Assembly: GCA_963742035.1 (NCBI GenBank)
Contig: CAVUKH010000012.1
Span: 179,235 to 243,234 of the forward strand
Source: Bog-473 sp963742035
GTDB lineage: Bacteria; Actinomycetota; Acidimicrobiia; Acidimicrobiales; RAAP-2
Direction: 5' to 3'
Length of the DNA stretch: 64,000 nucleotides
Shown here: positions 10,859 through 20,166 of the stretch, in pieces
How positions within the stretch are numbered: the stretch's first letter is position 1
Layout: each line of letters opens with the position of its first letter
Notes under the pieces: model-generated
Databases searched by the model: none
What the model saw: the letters and a program-made list of their open reading frames with translations, nothing else
Told to the model about the DNA's origin: nothing
Position numbers and translations under genes: made by a program

Positions 10859-11152
10859 TCAGGGCTGTGTCGGCACCGGCGTGGCCGGTGCCGGGACGCT
10901 CGCCGTGGTGGTGCCCCCCGACGGAATGGAACCGTTCGCCGACGCCGGCACCGAAATGAGCTCCATGGTGCGGTAGGTGGCGGCGTACGAACCCACGCCG
11001 ACCAACGCGGTCACGGCGAATGCCGCCACGACCTTCGCCCGTCGGTGCCGCGGCGCGGCGCGGTGGGCCGCGCGGGGCGCGGCGGGCCGGGCATCGCCGA
11101 AGAGGCTCACCGTCGGGGGCTCCACAGGGAATTCTCGGACGAACCGGGTCAC
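10859..11152 (-). CDS. Small single-pass membrane protein, unknown function
   Basis: The frame gives about 97 residues from the GTG at 11152. A cytoplasmic head (VTRFVREFPVEPPTVSLFG) is followed by a basic Ala/Arg stretch, one hydrophobic helix (VVAAFAVTALVGVGSYAATY) and a Ser/Thr/Pro tail ending in PAPATPVPTQP. The composition change and basic-then-hydrophobic order look like a real single-pass protein with its tail outside. I recognise no family. The stop lies three bases from the kinase stop (convergent). The start is uncertain because the frame is open further upstream and the ribosome site is weak (CAAGG). Confidence 0.5.
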   Translation of the reverse strand: MTRFVREFPVEPPTVSLFGDARPAAPRAAHRAAPRHRRAKVVAAFAVTALVGVGSYAATYRTMELISVPASANGSIPSGGTTTASVPAPATPVPTQP

Positions 11153-11286
11153 GCCTTGAGGAACGTCCGCCGGCCAGGACGATGCGCTCCCCCTCTCCCT
11201 TTCCCGGCCAGCTCTTTTGTCCCTCGCCTGCGCTATGGCAAGCTTCCGAGCCGTTGCGCACGCCGACGGAGGGCAGCACGCCACTC

Positions 11287-12246
11287 ATGGACACCGAGGA
11301 CGACCGACACGAGCCGACCAGTGGCGGCCTGGTGGAGGAACTCGACGACGCCGACCGGGTGAAGTGGGAAGAGGACGGGTGGTGCGTCGTGCGCGGGCTC
11401 CTGCCACCGGAGGTCATCGCGGCGGCGCAGGAGGTCGTGCCCGGGCTGGTCCCGACGGCGGAGGAGTTCGCCGGCGACGTGGACCCGGCGCGCAACGAGC
11501 CGTTCCGCGTCGATTCACACCGTGTCATGCCGCGCTTTCCCTTCGAGGCCGGCGCGCTGAACGACATCGTCGTGCACGACCGGATCATCGACCTGGCCGA
11601 GAAGCTGCTCGGCGTCACCGACCTCCGGCTCTACCAGGCCATGCTGAGCGCCAAGTACGGCGAGGGCGCGTTGAGCGACGAGCAACTCCTGCACGTCGAC
11701 TTCGCGAACCACACCCTCGTCGTGCCCCGCCACGAGCCCGGTTACCAGCAGCTCGAGATGTTCGTCTACCTCAGTGACGTGACGGCCGAGACGGCGGCGA
11801 CGCGGATGGTGTCGCGACGGCTGACTCCCGACATCCCGGTGGAGCGGACCTATCTCAGCCAGACGGACTACGCCGAGCTGTATGCAGCCGAGGTCCCCGC
11901 CTCGGGAGCCGCCGGTTCGATCCTGGCCTACCGCCCCGACGTCTACCACCGCGGGGTGCGCATGACGACGCCCGGGACGGCGCGGTTCATGGTGCACGTC
12001 TCCTACAAGCCGGCCGCCACCGACTGGCTCGGCTCGCACGGCTTGCCCGGTGCCGGGGAGGACCTGTCGTGGTACCGGTTCGTCCAGCGGGCCAACGAGC
12101 GGCAGCTGACCGTCCTCGGGTTCCCACCACCGGGCCATCCGTACTGGACGGCACAGACCCTGGCCGGTGTGGCCGCCCGCTATCCGATGCTCGACCTCAC
12201 TCCCTGGCGGGATGCGGCCGGGGAACACCCGGGCGGGAAGGCGTGA
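11287..12246 (+). CDS. Phytanoyl-CoA dioxygenase (PhyH) family protein
   Basis: The 319-residue protein of the Fe(II)/2-oxoglutarate dioxygenase superfamily has a facial-triad HxD in LLHVDFANH and a distal His in DVYHRGVRM, followed by the Arg/Thr region expected for 2-oxoglutarate binding. N-terminal WEEDGWCVVRGLLPPEVI is the typical family opening. PhyH proteins hydroxylate varied small molecules; the substrate here is unknown. The ATG at 11287 has GGAGGG upstream; the frame is open further upstream but that part shows no family similarity. The stop overlaps the GTG start of the GH13 gene by four bases, so the two are co-translated. Confidence 0.85.
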   Translation: MDTEDDRHEPTSGGLVEELDDADRVKWEEDGWCVVRGLLPPEVIAAAQEVVPGLVPTAEEFAGDVDPARNEPFRVDSHRVMPRFPFEAGALNDIVVHDRIIDLAEKLLGVTDLRLYQAMLSAKYGEGALSDEQLLHVDFANHTLVVPRHEPGYQQLEMFVYLSDVTAETAATRMVSRRLTPDIPVERTYLSQTDYAELYAAEVPASGAAGSILAYRPDVYHRGVRMTTPGTARFMVHVSYKPAATDWLGSHGLPGAGEDLSWYRFVQRANERQLTVLGFPPPGHPYWTAQTLAGVAARYPMLDLTPWRDAAGEHPGGKA

Positions 12247-13829
12247 CCGCGGACGAACCGTGGTGGAAGGCCGGCGTCCTCTACCAGATCTATCCGCGTT
12301 CGTTCGCCGACAGCAACGCGGACGGCGTCGGTGACCTTCCGGGCATCATTGCGCATCTCGACCACCTCGCCTGGCTCGGCGTCGACGGGATCTGGCTCTC
12401 GCCGGTCACCGTTTCGCCCAATGCCGACTGGGGCTACGACGTCGCGGACTTCTGCGCCATCGCCCCCGAGTTCGGGACGATGGAGGACTTCGACCGGCTG
12501 GTGGCCGAAGCCACCCGCCGCGGCATCCGCGTCCTGCTGGACATCGTGCCGAACCACACCAGCGAGGAGCATCCCTGGTTCGTGGACGCGCGCTCGTCGC
12601 GCACAGCGGCCCACCGGGACTGGTACGTCTGGGCCGACGGCAAGGAAGGCGGGGAGCCGCCCAACAACTGGGTCAGCAGCTTCGGCGGCCCGGGATGGAC
12701 CCTCGACGAGGCGACGGGCCAGTACTACTTCCACAACCACCTGCAGGAGCAACCCGATCTGAACTGGTGGAACGACGACGTGCGCACCACGTTCGACGGC
12801 ATCTTCCGCTTCTGGTGCGACCGGGGCGTGGCCGGCTTCCGCATCGACGTCTGCAACGTCATCATTAAGGACGCCGAACTGCGCGACAACCCGCCGGCGA
12901 CCGAGGACGACGACTTCGAGACGCAGATGTTCGGTCAGCGCAGCGTGTACAACGCCAACCGGCCCGAGGTGCACGAGGTGATCAGGCGCTGGCGGCGTTT
13001 GGCCGACGACTACGAGGAGCCCCGGCTCCTGATCGGGGAGACGCCGGTCCCGGTCGACAAACTGGCCGAGTTCTACGGCGACGGCACAGACGAGCTGGGG
13101 CTCGCCTTCAACTTCAACTTCATCAGCGCACCCTTCCGGGCCCCGGACATGCGGGCCATCGTGGCGGAGACCGAGGCCGCGTTGCCTCCGGGGGCCTGGC
13201 CGGCATGGACGGGCTCCAACCACGACATGTTCCGCTTCCCCACCCGCTGGGCGGAGGACGCCCCGGACAGGGTGCGCCTGGCGCTCCTCATGCTGCTGAG
13301 CCTGCGCGGCACCCCGGTCCTCTACCAGGGCGACGAAATCGGCATGGGGAACGTCGCGCTGGCCCAGGAGGACCTGCGCGACCCCCTCGGGGTCCGGTTC
13401 TACCCCTACTACGAGGGGCGCGACGCCGGCCGCACGCCGATGCAGTGGAGCGATCGGCCGGGGGGAGGCTTCACCGACGCCGCCCGACCGTGGCTCCCGT
13501 TGGGAGACCTGGCCACGGCCAACGTGGCGGAGCAGCGGGACGATCCCGGTTCGGTCCTCGTGCTGTGCCACGACCTCATCGCCTTCCGGCGGAACCATCC
13601 GGCCTTCTGCACCGGCGCCACTGCATCGGTGGAGACACCGGAACCCGCCTGGGCCTGGACCCGGGGCGAGCGTCACGTGGTCGCTCTCAACATGTCGGAG
13701 GGGGAGCTCGTCCTTCCCGGTCTGCCCGGCACGATTCGGATCGGCACCGACCGCACCCGCGAGCAGGAGGCGGTCGGAGGTGACCTGCGGTTGGCGTCGT
13801 TCGAAGGCGTGATCCTCGAACGCCCGTAG
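12243..13829 (+). CDS. GH13 alpha-glucosidase / alpha-amylase family enzyme
   Basis: The 528-residue glycoside hydrolase family 13 protein starts with WWKAGVLYQIYPRSFADSN and has the family regions DIVPNHTS, the nucleophile Asp in GFRIDVCNV, the acid/base Glu in LLIGETPVP and the transition-state Asp in GSNHDMFRF. Its length and the DADGVGDLPGI-like opening fit oligo-1,6-glucosidase/alpha-glucosidase subfamilies acting on short alpha-glucosides in the cytosol. Exact linkage specificity cannot be read from this. No signal peptide is seen. It is coupled by a GTGA overlap to the PhyH gene upstream. Confidence 0.92.
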   Translation: MTADEPWWKAGVLYQIYPRSFADSNADGVGDLPGIIAHLDHLAWLGVDGIWLSPVTVSPNADWGYDVADFCAIAPEFGTMEDFDRLVAEATRRGIRVLLDIVPNHTSEEHPWFVDARSSRTAAHRDWYVWADGKEGGEPPNNWVSSFGGPGWTLDEATGQYYFHNHLQEQPDLNWWNDDVRTTFDGIFRFWCDRGVAGFRIDVCNVIIKDAELRDNPPATEDDDFETQMFGQRSVYNANRPEVHEVIRRWRRLADDYEEPRLLIGETPVPVDKLAEFYGDGTDELGLAFNFNFISAPFRAPDMRAIVAETEAALPPGAWPAWTGSNHDMFRFPTRWAEDAPDRVRLALLMLLSLRGTPVLYQGDEIGMGNVALAQEDLRDPLGVRFYPYYEGRDAGRTPMQWSDRPGGGFTDAARPWLPLGDLATANVAEQRDDPGSVLVLCHDLIAFRRNHPAFCTGATASVETPEPAWAWTRGERHVVALNMSEGELVLPGLPGTIRIGTDRTREQEAVGGDLRLASFEGVILERP

Positions 13830-13860
13830 GGTCGGGCCATCACAACGGAGGAAGAACTGC

Positions 13861-14646
13861 ATGGGACGTCTCACCGACAAGGTCGCGATCGTCACCGGGG
13901 GCGGCGGAGGCATCGGCGGGGCGACCGCGCGCGCCCTGGCCCGCGAGGACGCCTCGGTCCTGGTGGTCGACATCAACCGGGCGGCCGCCGAGCTGGTCGC
14001 CCGCGGTATCACGGACGCCGGAGGCCGCGCCTCGGCGTTCCAGGCTGACCTGTCCGATGAGGCCCAGGTCGTGGCCGCCATCATGGCCGCCACATCGACC
14101 TTCGGCCGACTGGACATCCTGCACAACAACGCGGCGTTGACCGACTCGGATTTCCTGACCCGTGACACCGCGGTGACCGACCTGTCGCTCGACGTCTGGC
14201 AGCGCACGCTGGAGGTGAACCTGCAGAGCCAAATGCTGACCTGCAAGCATGCCGTTCCCGAGATGGTGCGCGGCGGCGGCGGTTCCATCATCAACATGTC
14301 GTCCGGCGCGTCGCTCAAGGGCGACCGGACCAGGACCGCCTACGGCGTCTCCAAGGCGGGCGTCAATGCGCTGTCGATGTACGTGGCGACGAGCCACGGG
14401 AAGCAGGGCATCCGGGTCAACACCATCCTGCCGGGGCTCATCATCACGGACGCGGTGCGCGCCCATCTGGACGAGAAGATGGTGGCGAATCTGGGCAAGG
14501 CCGTCTTGACGCGGTCAGTGGGGCAACCCGAGGACATCGCGGACGTCGTGGTGTTCCTGGCCTCCGACGAGTCCCGCTACATCACGGGGCAGATGATCGC
14601 CGTCGACGGCGGCATGGGCGCCCACGTCGGGCTCGGCGACGGTTGA
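13861..14646 (+). CDS. Short-chain dehydrogenase/reductase (SDR)
   Basis: The 261-residue classical SDR has an N-terminal cofactor motif TGGGGGIGGATA, NNAAL in place of NNAG, the catalytic Ser region NMSSGASL and the active-site YGVSK. The C-terminal YITGQMIAVDGG is the usual family ending. An acidic residue after beta-2 (VVDINRA) suggests NAD(H) preference. The substrate is unknown. The ATG follows GGAGGAAG. It lies 31 bp after the glucosidase gene and is convergent with a second SDR, with only 15 bp between their stops. Confidence 0.93.
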   Translation: MGRLTDKVAIVTGGGGGIGGATARALAREDASVLVVDINRAAAELVARGITDAGGRASAFQADLSDEAQVVAAIMAATSTFGRLDILHNNAALTDSDFLTRDTAVTDLSLDVWQRTLEVNLQSQMLTCKHAVPEMVRGGGGSIINMSSGASLKGDRTRTAYGVSKAGVNALSMYVATSHGKQGIRVNTILPGLIITDAVRAHLDEKMVANLGKAVLTRSVGQPEDIADVVVFLASDESRYITGQMIAVDGGMGAHVGLGDG

Positions 14647-14661
14647 ACGAGCGGAAGCTCC

Positions 14662-15468
14662 TCAGGTCGACGGGCCCAGCACGTACTCGCCCGTCTCGGC
14701 GTGGTGGTACCAGCCGCTCGCGGCGTGCGTCCCGCCGTCGACATGGATGGTCTGGCCCGTCACGTAGGTCGACAGCTCGCTGGCCAAGAAGATGGCGGCA
14801 CCGGCCATTTCGTCCACGTGTCCGGCTCTGCCCATGGGCACCGTGAGGCCGAACCTCCCACCGGTGTCGGGCGCGATGGCGGCGATGCCTTCGGTCATGG
14901 TGATGTCCGGCGCCAGCGCGTTGACGCGGATGCCGAACTGTGCCAGCTCGAGCGCGGCGGTCTTGGTGTAGTTGATGACGCCGGCCTTCGCTGCCGCGTA
15001 GGCGGCATATCCCGGCGCGGCGCGCACGCCCTCAATGGACGTCACGCTCATGATGCTCCCGCCGATCCGGTGTTCGACCATGACGCGGGCCACCCGCTGT
15101 GTGCACAGGAGGACGTGCTTGAGATTGGCCCGGTAGAGCGCGTCCCAGCCGTTCTCGGTGGTCTCGAGCAGGGGCGACGAGAACACGCCGCCCGCGTTGT
15201 TCACCAAAATGCTGACCGGGCCGAGCTCGGCCACCGTGCGCTCCAGGGCGCGGTCGACCTCGGCTGCGTCGCGGACGTCGGTCGGCAGGGAGAGCCCACC
15301 GACTTCCTTGGCGGCGGCGGCACAGGTGTCGGGGTTCTTCTCCCAGATCGCGACCTTCGCACCGAAGGCGGCGAAGCCGTTGGCGATGCCGCGGCCGATA
15401 CCGGAGCCGCCGCCCGTAACGACTGCAACGCGATCTGTCAAGAGCACAGCGGACGGGTCGAGAGGCAC
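14662..15468 (-). CDS. Short-chain dehydrogenase/reductase (SDR)
   Basis: The 268-residue classical SDR shows TGGGSGIGRGIA for cofactor binding, NNAGG, a catalytic Ser (SVTSIEG), the YAAYAAAKAG active-site Tyr/Lys pattern and C-terminal YVTGQTIHVDGG. It should be a cytosolic NAD(P)-dependent oxidoreductase; the substrate cannot be named. The start is taken as the GTG at 15468, though its ribosome site is weak. It is divergent from the AhpD-like gene at 15547 (78-bp gap) and convergent with the other SDR. It is not a close duplicate of that SDR, as the two differ through most of the sequence. Confidence 0.9.
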   Translation of the reverse strand: MPLDPSAVLLTDRVAVVTGGGSGIGRGIANGFAAFGAKVAIWEKNPDTCAAAAKEVGGLSLPTDVRDAAEVDRALERTVAELGPVSILVNNAGGVFSSPLLETTENGWDALYRANLKHVLLCTQRVARVMVEHRIGGSIMSVTSIEGVRAAPGYAAYAAAKAGVINYTKTAALELAQFGIRVNALAPDITMTEGIAAIAPDTGGRFGLTVPMGRAGHVDEMAGAAIFLASELSTYVTGQTIHVDGGTHAASGWYHHAETGEYVLGPST

Positions 15469-15546
15469 GGAGCGACGTTACAGTAGGAGCGTCACCATAC
15501 AGACGAGGTCTTCGGGGGACCGACCCGGAGATGGACGGGGGTTTCC

Positions 15547-16140
15547 GTGCCGAGGATTGAACCGATTCCGCTGGAAGAGCTGGCGCCCGAGCCGCGCCGC
15601 ATCATTGAGGAAGGCGTGGCCGCGGGCACGTACGCCACAGCGATTCCGCTGCAGATCTTCGCCTACAAGACGTCGCAGATCATGATGGTCGACATGGCCC
15701 GGCAGGGCTTTGGGAAGAACGCCCTGTTGGGCGGTCGCATCACGGAGCTCTTGCGCATCCGCAGCGCCCAGCTCGGCGAGTGCCAGCCCTGCAGCCAGTC
15801 GAGGAAGCACGACTCCATTTCGGATGAGGACGTCGCCTGCCTCATCGCCCCGGGTCACGGCGGCGAGCTGACGGAACAGGAGCGACTGGCCGTGGAATTC
15901 CTCGACCTCCTGTCCGCCGACCACCACGCCATCGACGACGAGACCTACCGCAGGCTCGGCGAGGTCTTCACCTCGGCCCAGATCGTGGAGCTGGGTTTCG
16001 CCTGCGCCAACGCCATGGGCCTGCATCGGTTCCTGCATACGCTGGACCTGTACGGGACCGGCGACCCCGTCATCCCCTACAGCGCGGACCAGGTCGACTC
16101 CGCCAAACCGGACGAGCAGGCCCTGCAGGCGACCGCATGA
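15547..16140 (+). CDS. Carboxymuconolactone decarboxylase / AhpD-like family protein
   Basis: The 197-residue all-helical protein has the AhpD-type redox motif Cys-x-x-Cys followed by His in GECQPCSQSRKH at about residues 77-88. Members are alkylhydroperoxidase-like or decarboxylase-like enzymes; the CxxC...H motif favours a peroxidase-type activity. The start is a GTG with a weak upstream purine run. Its stop overlaps the ATG of the following epimerase-like gene by four bases, so the two are probably translated together. The physiological substrate is unknown. Confidence 0.85.
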   Translation: MPRIEPIPLEELAPEPRRIIEEGVAAGTYATAIPLQIFAYKTSQIMMVDMARQGFGKNALLGGRITELLRIRSAQLGECQPCSQSRKHDSISDEDVACLIAPGHGGELTEQERLAVEFLDLLSADHHAIDDETYRRLGEVFTSAQIVELGFACANAMGLHRFLHTLDLYGTGDPVIPYSADQVDSAKPDEQALQATA

Positions 16141-17135
16141 GCCAGACGGTCCTCGTGACCGGCGCCACCGGTCTGGCCGGCGCCAACATCTGCAGGCTCT
16201 TGACCGAGCGCGGTGATCACGTGCGGGCCCTGGCCCGGGAGACGGCGGACACGGCGCCGCTGGCGGCGCTCGGGGTCGAGGTCGTGACCGGCGACGTCAC
16301 CGATGCCGACGCCGTCGTACGGGCCGCCAGGGGGGCGGACTCGGCCATTCACTGCGCCGCACTGTTGGGCGGGGCCAGTCAGAATCTGGCTGACTTCGAA
16401 GCCGTCAACATCAACGGCACGAAGAACGTCCTTAATGCGGCCGAGGCCGTGGACCTGGGTCGGGTGGTGGCGGTCAGCACCGGCACCTTCTTCGACACCG
16501 CGGGGGGACTCGATCGGGAGGACGCGCCGGTCAGCAAGGAACCCAGCTCGGATCCCTACACCATCACCAAAATGGCGGCCTTTCTCGACGCCATGTCCCG
16601 GGCCGAGAAGGGCAGGGACGTCGTGAGCACGCATCCGGGTGCCATCTTCGGCCCGTCGCCGGTGGCGAGCAACGCGCTCGGCACCACGAGTTTCAACCGC
16701 GTCCTGCTCTCCGCCGCCCGGGGGCGCATTGAGCGCTACCTGAAGTTCCCGGTGAGCTGGGTGTACGGCGAGGACATCGCCCGGGGCTGCATTCTGGCGC
16801 TGGACAAGGGCGTCTCGGGGGAGCGCTACATGCTCGACGGCCGGCCCGAGGACGTCGTCAGCATCGCCAATGCGTGCAACCGGATGGGCCGGCTGGCCGG
16901 GCTCGACCACGAGGTCGTCGACGTCGAGCCTTCGGACGACCCCGAATTGGCCAAGGTGTTCGGCCCGACGCTGGTGGCGATCGCCGAGAAGGCGGCCCAG
17001 GCACGGCCGGACCGGCGCAAGCTGGAGGACTCGAAGACGTACAAACGCCTGGGTTACAGCCCCATCAGCCTCGACGAGGGGTTGGCCGCGACACTCGACT
17101 GGTTCAAGGACATCGGCAAGCTCGAGCCCCGATAG
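16137..17135 (+). CDS. NAD-dependent epimerase/dehydratase family protein (extended SDR)
   Basis: The 332-residue extended SDR has the N-terminal nucleotide motif VTGATGLAGANI, a catalytic Tyr/Lys in DPYTITKMAA and the DGRPEDVVSI substrate-side region. Such proteins reduce, oxidise or epimerise a range of substrates, often isoprenoid, flavonoid-like or sugar derivatives. The ATG overlaps the stop of the AhpD-like gene (ATGA). The last 82 bp of coding sequence overlap the convergent GT2 gene on the other strand, which is unusual. No strong evidence links it to the EPS locus that starts right after. Confidence 0.88.
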   Translation: MSQTVLVTGATGLAGANICRLLTERGDHVRALARETADTAPLAALGVEVVTGDVTDADAVVRAARGADSAIHCAALLGGASQNLADFEAVNINGTKNVLNAAEAVDLGRVVAVSTGTFFDTAGGLDREDAPVSKEPSSDPYTITKMAAFLDAMSRAEKGRDVVSTHPGAIFGPSPVASNALGTTSFNRVLLSAARGRIERYLKFPVSWVYGEDIARGCILALDKGVSGERYMLDGRPEDVVSIANACNRMGRLAGLDHEVVDVEPSDDPELAKVFGPTLVAIAEKAAQARPDRRKLEDSKTYKRLGYSPISLDEGLAATLDWFKDIGKLEPR

Positions 17136-18082
17136 GTCGCGATCCGCCTGTGGGGCACCCGGGGGACCACCGCGTCGACGTCGAGCCCGCTGGGGACGTC
17201 GGACTCCGTGTCGATGCGAGCCGGGATCCTCTTCTGTGTCGCCCGGCTGGCCAGCCATTGCGCCATGTGCCCGTAGCAGGCGCGCCGTTCCTTCGACGTC
17301 AGCGGGGCACGATGGACGGCCGTGACGTAGCCCCAGAGATACTCCGCGTAGAGGCGGGCGAGGGGATGCCGGAGCCGGTTCGCTCGCCGTCGATCCATGT
17401 TGGTGCAGCGGGCCCGCATGGCCGCGAACGCCCGCTCGGCCTGCTGCGGGTGGTCACGGCGGAAGTAGAGCCATTCCGGCACCTGGTGGAACGGACCGTA
17501 CAGGCTGAGCGCAGCCACGATCGTGTGTTCCGCATGGTGATAGCTGTCGAGCGGCATGACCCTGCGGAGGGCGCTCGTACGTATCACCCCGTAAATATCG
17601 TCGCCTCCGCTCCCGAAGAGCGTGCTTCGAAACCGGTCGGATGCCCGTGTCCCTTCGGTCGCGAGCGGGTACACGGGTGCGGCGAAGACAGCGTCGGAGG
17701 GGTCGATGTGGGCCGTCCATGAGTGGGCCAGCACGACGTCGGGGCGCTCGTCGAGCGCGTCGACGCAGCGTTCCAGAAGCTCCCGGGCGTAGAGATCGTC
17801 GTAGGAGGCCCACTTGAAGAGCTCCCCGTGAGCGGCCTCCACGACGAAATTGTGGTTCGGCGACAAGCCGATGTTGCGAGGCTGCCGGCAGTAGCGCACC
17901 CTCGCGTCCTGCCTCTCGTAATGCCGGCAGATCTCGGAGGTGTCGTCGGTCGACGCGTTGTCCGAAATGATCAGCTCGAAGTCCCCGTAACTCTGCCCCA
18001 GCAGCGCATCGAGGGCGTCGGCCAGGTAGCGGTCGCCGTTGTAGACGGGAAGCCCGATACTCAGCCGGGGCGTCGCCGTCAC
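17054..18082 (-). CDS. Family 2 glycosyltransferase
   Basis: This is a 342-residue GT-A fold enzyme. The opening RLSIGLPVYNGDRYLADAL, the segment ELIISDNASTDDT and an Asp-rich region around KWASYDDLYA are typical of GT2 transferases using nucleotide sugars. No membrane helices follow, so it acts at the cytosolic face. The GTG at 18082 puts the first strand near the N-terminus; another in-frame GTG at 18133 would add 17 residues, and neither has a strong ribosome site. Its 3' end runs 82 bp into the convergent epimerase gene, so the last ~27 residues are antisense-encoded. It forms the left edge of the polysaccharide locus. Confidence 0.85.
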   Translation of the reverse strand: MTATPRLSIGLPVYNGDRYLADALDALLGQSYGDFELIISDNASTDDTSEICRHYERQDARVRYCRQPRNIGLSPNHNFVVEAAHGELFKWASYDDLYARELLERCVDALDERPDVVLAHSWTAHIDPSDAVFAAPVYPLATEGTRASDRFRSTLFGSGGDDIYGVIRTSALRRVMPLDSYHHAEHTIVAALSLYGPFHQVPEWLYFRRDHPQQAERAFAAMRARCTNMDRRRANRLRHPLARLYAEYLWGYVTAVHRAPLTSKERRACYGHMAQWLASRATQKRIPARIDTESDVPSGLDVDAVVPRVPHRRIATYRGSSLPMSLNQSSVAANPSSRLMGL

Positions 18083-18328
18083 AGGGGTCGAACCTGGGAG
18101 TGGGGTGAGTGCGCCCGGGTGGCCCCGCGACACACCCGCCCGGAGGGCGCGGACGGATCGGTCGTCGTCATACCTGGCCGGGCCACGGAGGGCAGGACGC
18201 GGAGACGGGCATCACGTGTACGAGGCACGTCGCCCGGAGCGTGATACTTCGGGCGCCCGTCTCTCCACCCGGCGGCCGGGTTCGGTTCGCCAATCAAACG
18301 TTCGTCCACCGGCAGGAAACCTTAGCGG

Positions 18329-18877
18329 TCACCGCAATGCCGCCACGGTTTCTTCCAGCGACAATGCCCGTTTGTCCCGCGGGGACACGATGCCCACCGG
18401 GAGGGGCCACGGAATGGCCAACGCGGGGTCGTCGAAGCGGAGGGCGACGTCCTCCGAGGGGTCGTGCGGGCGGTCGATCCGGTACGCGACATCGGCGACG
18501 TCGGTGAGTGCCTGGAATCCGTGGGCGCAACCGTTGGGGATGTAGACCGACGTCTGCCCGTCCCCGTCCAACTCGAAGCTCTCCCAGTTGCGGTAGGTCG
18601 GCGAGCTCGGACGCAGGTCGACGATGACGTCGAAGACCGCCCCGTAGGAGCAGCGGACGAGCTTGGTCTCTCCGGCCCCGCTCCGTACATGGAGACCGCG
18701 CACCACACCCCGGACCGACCGGGAGAGGCTGTCCTGCGCGAACGCGTTCGGGTCGATGCCGGCCTCACGTGCAATCGCGGCGTCGAAGGTCCGGCAGAAG
18801 AAGCCCCGCTCGTCGATGACCGGTGCGGGCTCGAGCACCAGCGCACCGGCGATCCGCTCGACCCGGTGGACCTTCAC
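18329..18877 (-). CDS. RmlC-like dTDP-4-dehydrorhamnose 3,5-epimerase family protein
   Basis: The 182-residue cupin opens with KVHRVERIAGALVLEPAPV. It has the catalytic-His segment VVRGLHVRSG (VRGLHyQ in RmlC), FDVIVDLRPSSPTYRNWE and the YIPNGCAHGFQ motif of the family. RmlC epimerises C3 and C5 of 4-keto-6-deoxy sugar nucleotides. RmlA, B and D partners are not in the window, so the true substrate may be a CDP- or other 4-keto sugar. The GTG at 18877 overlaps the stop of the pyruvyl transferase gene (GTGA) and gives the family's usual length; the frame is open 54 bp further upstream. Confidence 0.85.
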   Translation of the reverse strand: MKVHRVERIAGALVLEPAPVIDERGFFCRTFDAAIAREAGIDPNAFAQDSLSRSVRGVVRGLHVRSGAGETKLVRCSYGAVFDVIVDLRPSSPTYRNWESFELDGDGQTSVYIPNGCAHGFQALTDVADVAYRIDRPHDPSEDVALRFDDPALAIPWPLPVGIVSPRDKRALSLEETVAALR

Positions 18878-20166
18878 GGGGCGACGCTCCGCTCCGCCGG
18901 CCGCGGGTCCATGCGCTGGCCCGGTCGGCATCCGTTGTCGCCGGTGTCGAGGAGTGCAGCCAGGTCCTCGAACAGCCCCTCGAGCTCCTTTTGCCGGAGC
19001 TCCCGGTTGGTCTCAATGGTGGCGTGCACCTCGCACAGGCGACCCTGCAGCTCGGTGAAGTGTTCGATCAGCTCCGGACCGCTGACCGATCGGGCCGAAA
19101 GGGCGAACTCCGGAACGCCCATGTCAGCCATCAGTGCGTCGTGCTTCAACGAGTACCCCAACGAGATCGTCGGCTTGGCCAGCAGGAGCCCTGCCACGAC
19201 GTTGTGATAGCGGGCTCCGATGACGGTACCCACTGGCTCGATCTCCCTGATGAGATCGCCCAGCGACACGACGGGATTCGCCACGATCTGTCCCGGTGGA
19301 AGAAGAGGCCGGCGCGTCACGATGTCAGCGGCGAAGGACGTGATGTCGTCATCGTCAATCGAAGAATCCCCCGGAAGGAGGCGAACACGGTAGTCGTGAT
19401 CGACCAACCAACAGACGAATTCCGTCATCGCGTCCGTGTAGTGCTCGTGAATGTGCTGGCCGTCGCGGCGATCGTCGGTTCCTCCGAAGAACGCCATGAT
19501 ACCGACCCCGACGAGCCCGGGATCGCCGACCGCCGACCTCGGCGCCGGGAGCGAGAAGACGAGGTCGGTATAGACGGGGTCGTGCCGCGCGAATGCCCCC
19601 GATTGTTGCATGACCTCCCAGGACACCTTGTCGCGGTAGGAGCGGTAGTAGGCGAAGCGTGCGGCGGCATTGCGCAACCATCGAATCGGACGCTGCTTGA
19701 TTTTCGTGGCCCCGACGGCCAACAGGGCTACCTTGGTCCCTGCGATCTTCCCCGACGCGCAGAGAAGGAACATGGCATAGGGCACGCCGGTCGCCCGCAT
19801 GGGAAGTGAGTTCTCCAGGACGCCGGCACCCGGGACCACCACGAGATCGTGCCGTCGCACCCACCGGAAGGTCCGCCACGCATCGATGCCTTTGCCCAAC
19901 GCCCAGAGGAATCTCGCTCGCAGTCCTCCGGTCCGGCCCGTGTGGGCAGTGGACCAGAACAGGGGGATGGCAGGCACGCCGTAGTGACTGGTCATCCGCT
20001 GCGCCCCCATGCACATGGCGTCGACGATGGCGTCAGGATGCTCCGCGCGGAGGCGCGCCAGGACGGCTTCGAACGACCCGTCGTTGCCGAGATTGCCGGA
20101 GCCCAACAGCCCGAAGAACCCCACCTTCGGCCCAACGGCGCCGGCCTCGCCGCGGGCGTCACGCAT
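18874..20166 (-). CDS. Polysaccharide pyruvyl transferase family protein
   Basis: The protein of about 430 residues opens with VGFFGLLGSGNLGNDGSFEA, the family's Gly-rich first loop. Its C-terminal half contains VIGARYHNVVAGLLLAKP and SLGYSLKHDALM, as in WcaK/CsaB-type transferases. These enzymes move pyruvate from phosphoenolpyruvate onto sugar hydroxyls, giving acidic ketal groups on cell-surface glycans. ATG 20166 is chosen; a GTG two codons upstream is equally possible. It is coupled to the RmlC-like gene by a four-base overlap. The acceptor glycan is presumably the product of this locus. Confidence 0.85.
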   Translation of the reverse strand: MRDARGEAGAVGPKVGFFGLLGSGNLGNDGSFEAVLARLRAEHPDAIVDAMCMGAQRMTSHYGVPAIPLFWSTAHTGRTGGLRARFLWALGKGIDAWRTFRWVRRHDLVVVPGAGVLENSLPMRATGVPYAMFLLCASGKIAGTKVALLAVGATKIKQRPIRWLRNAAARFAYYRSYRDKVSWEVMQQSGAFARHDPVYTDLVFSLPAPRSAVGDPGLVGVGIMAFFGGTDDRRDGQHIHEHYTDAMTEFVCWLVDHDYRVRLLPGDSSIDDDDITSFAADIVTRRPLLPPGQIVANPVVSLGDLIREIEPVGTVIGARYHNVVAGLLLAKPTISLGYSLKHDALMADMGVPEFALSARSVSGPELIEHFTELQGRLCEVHATIETNRELRQKELEGLFEDLAALLDTGDNGCRPGQRMDPRPAERSVAP

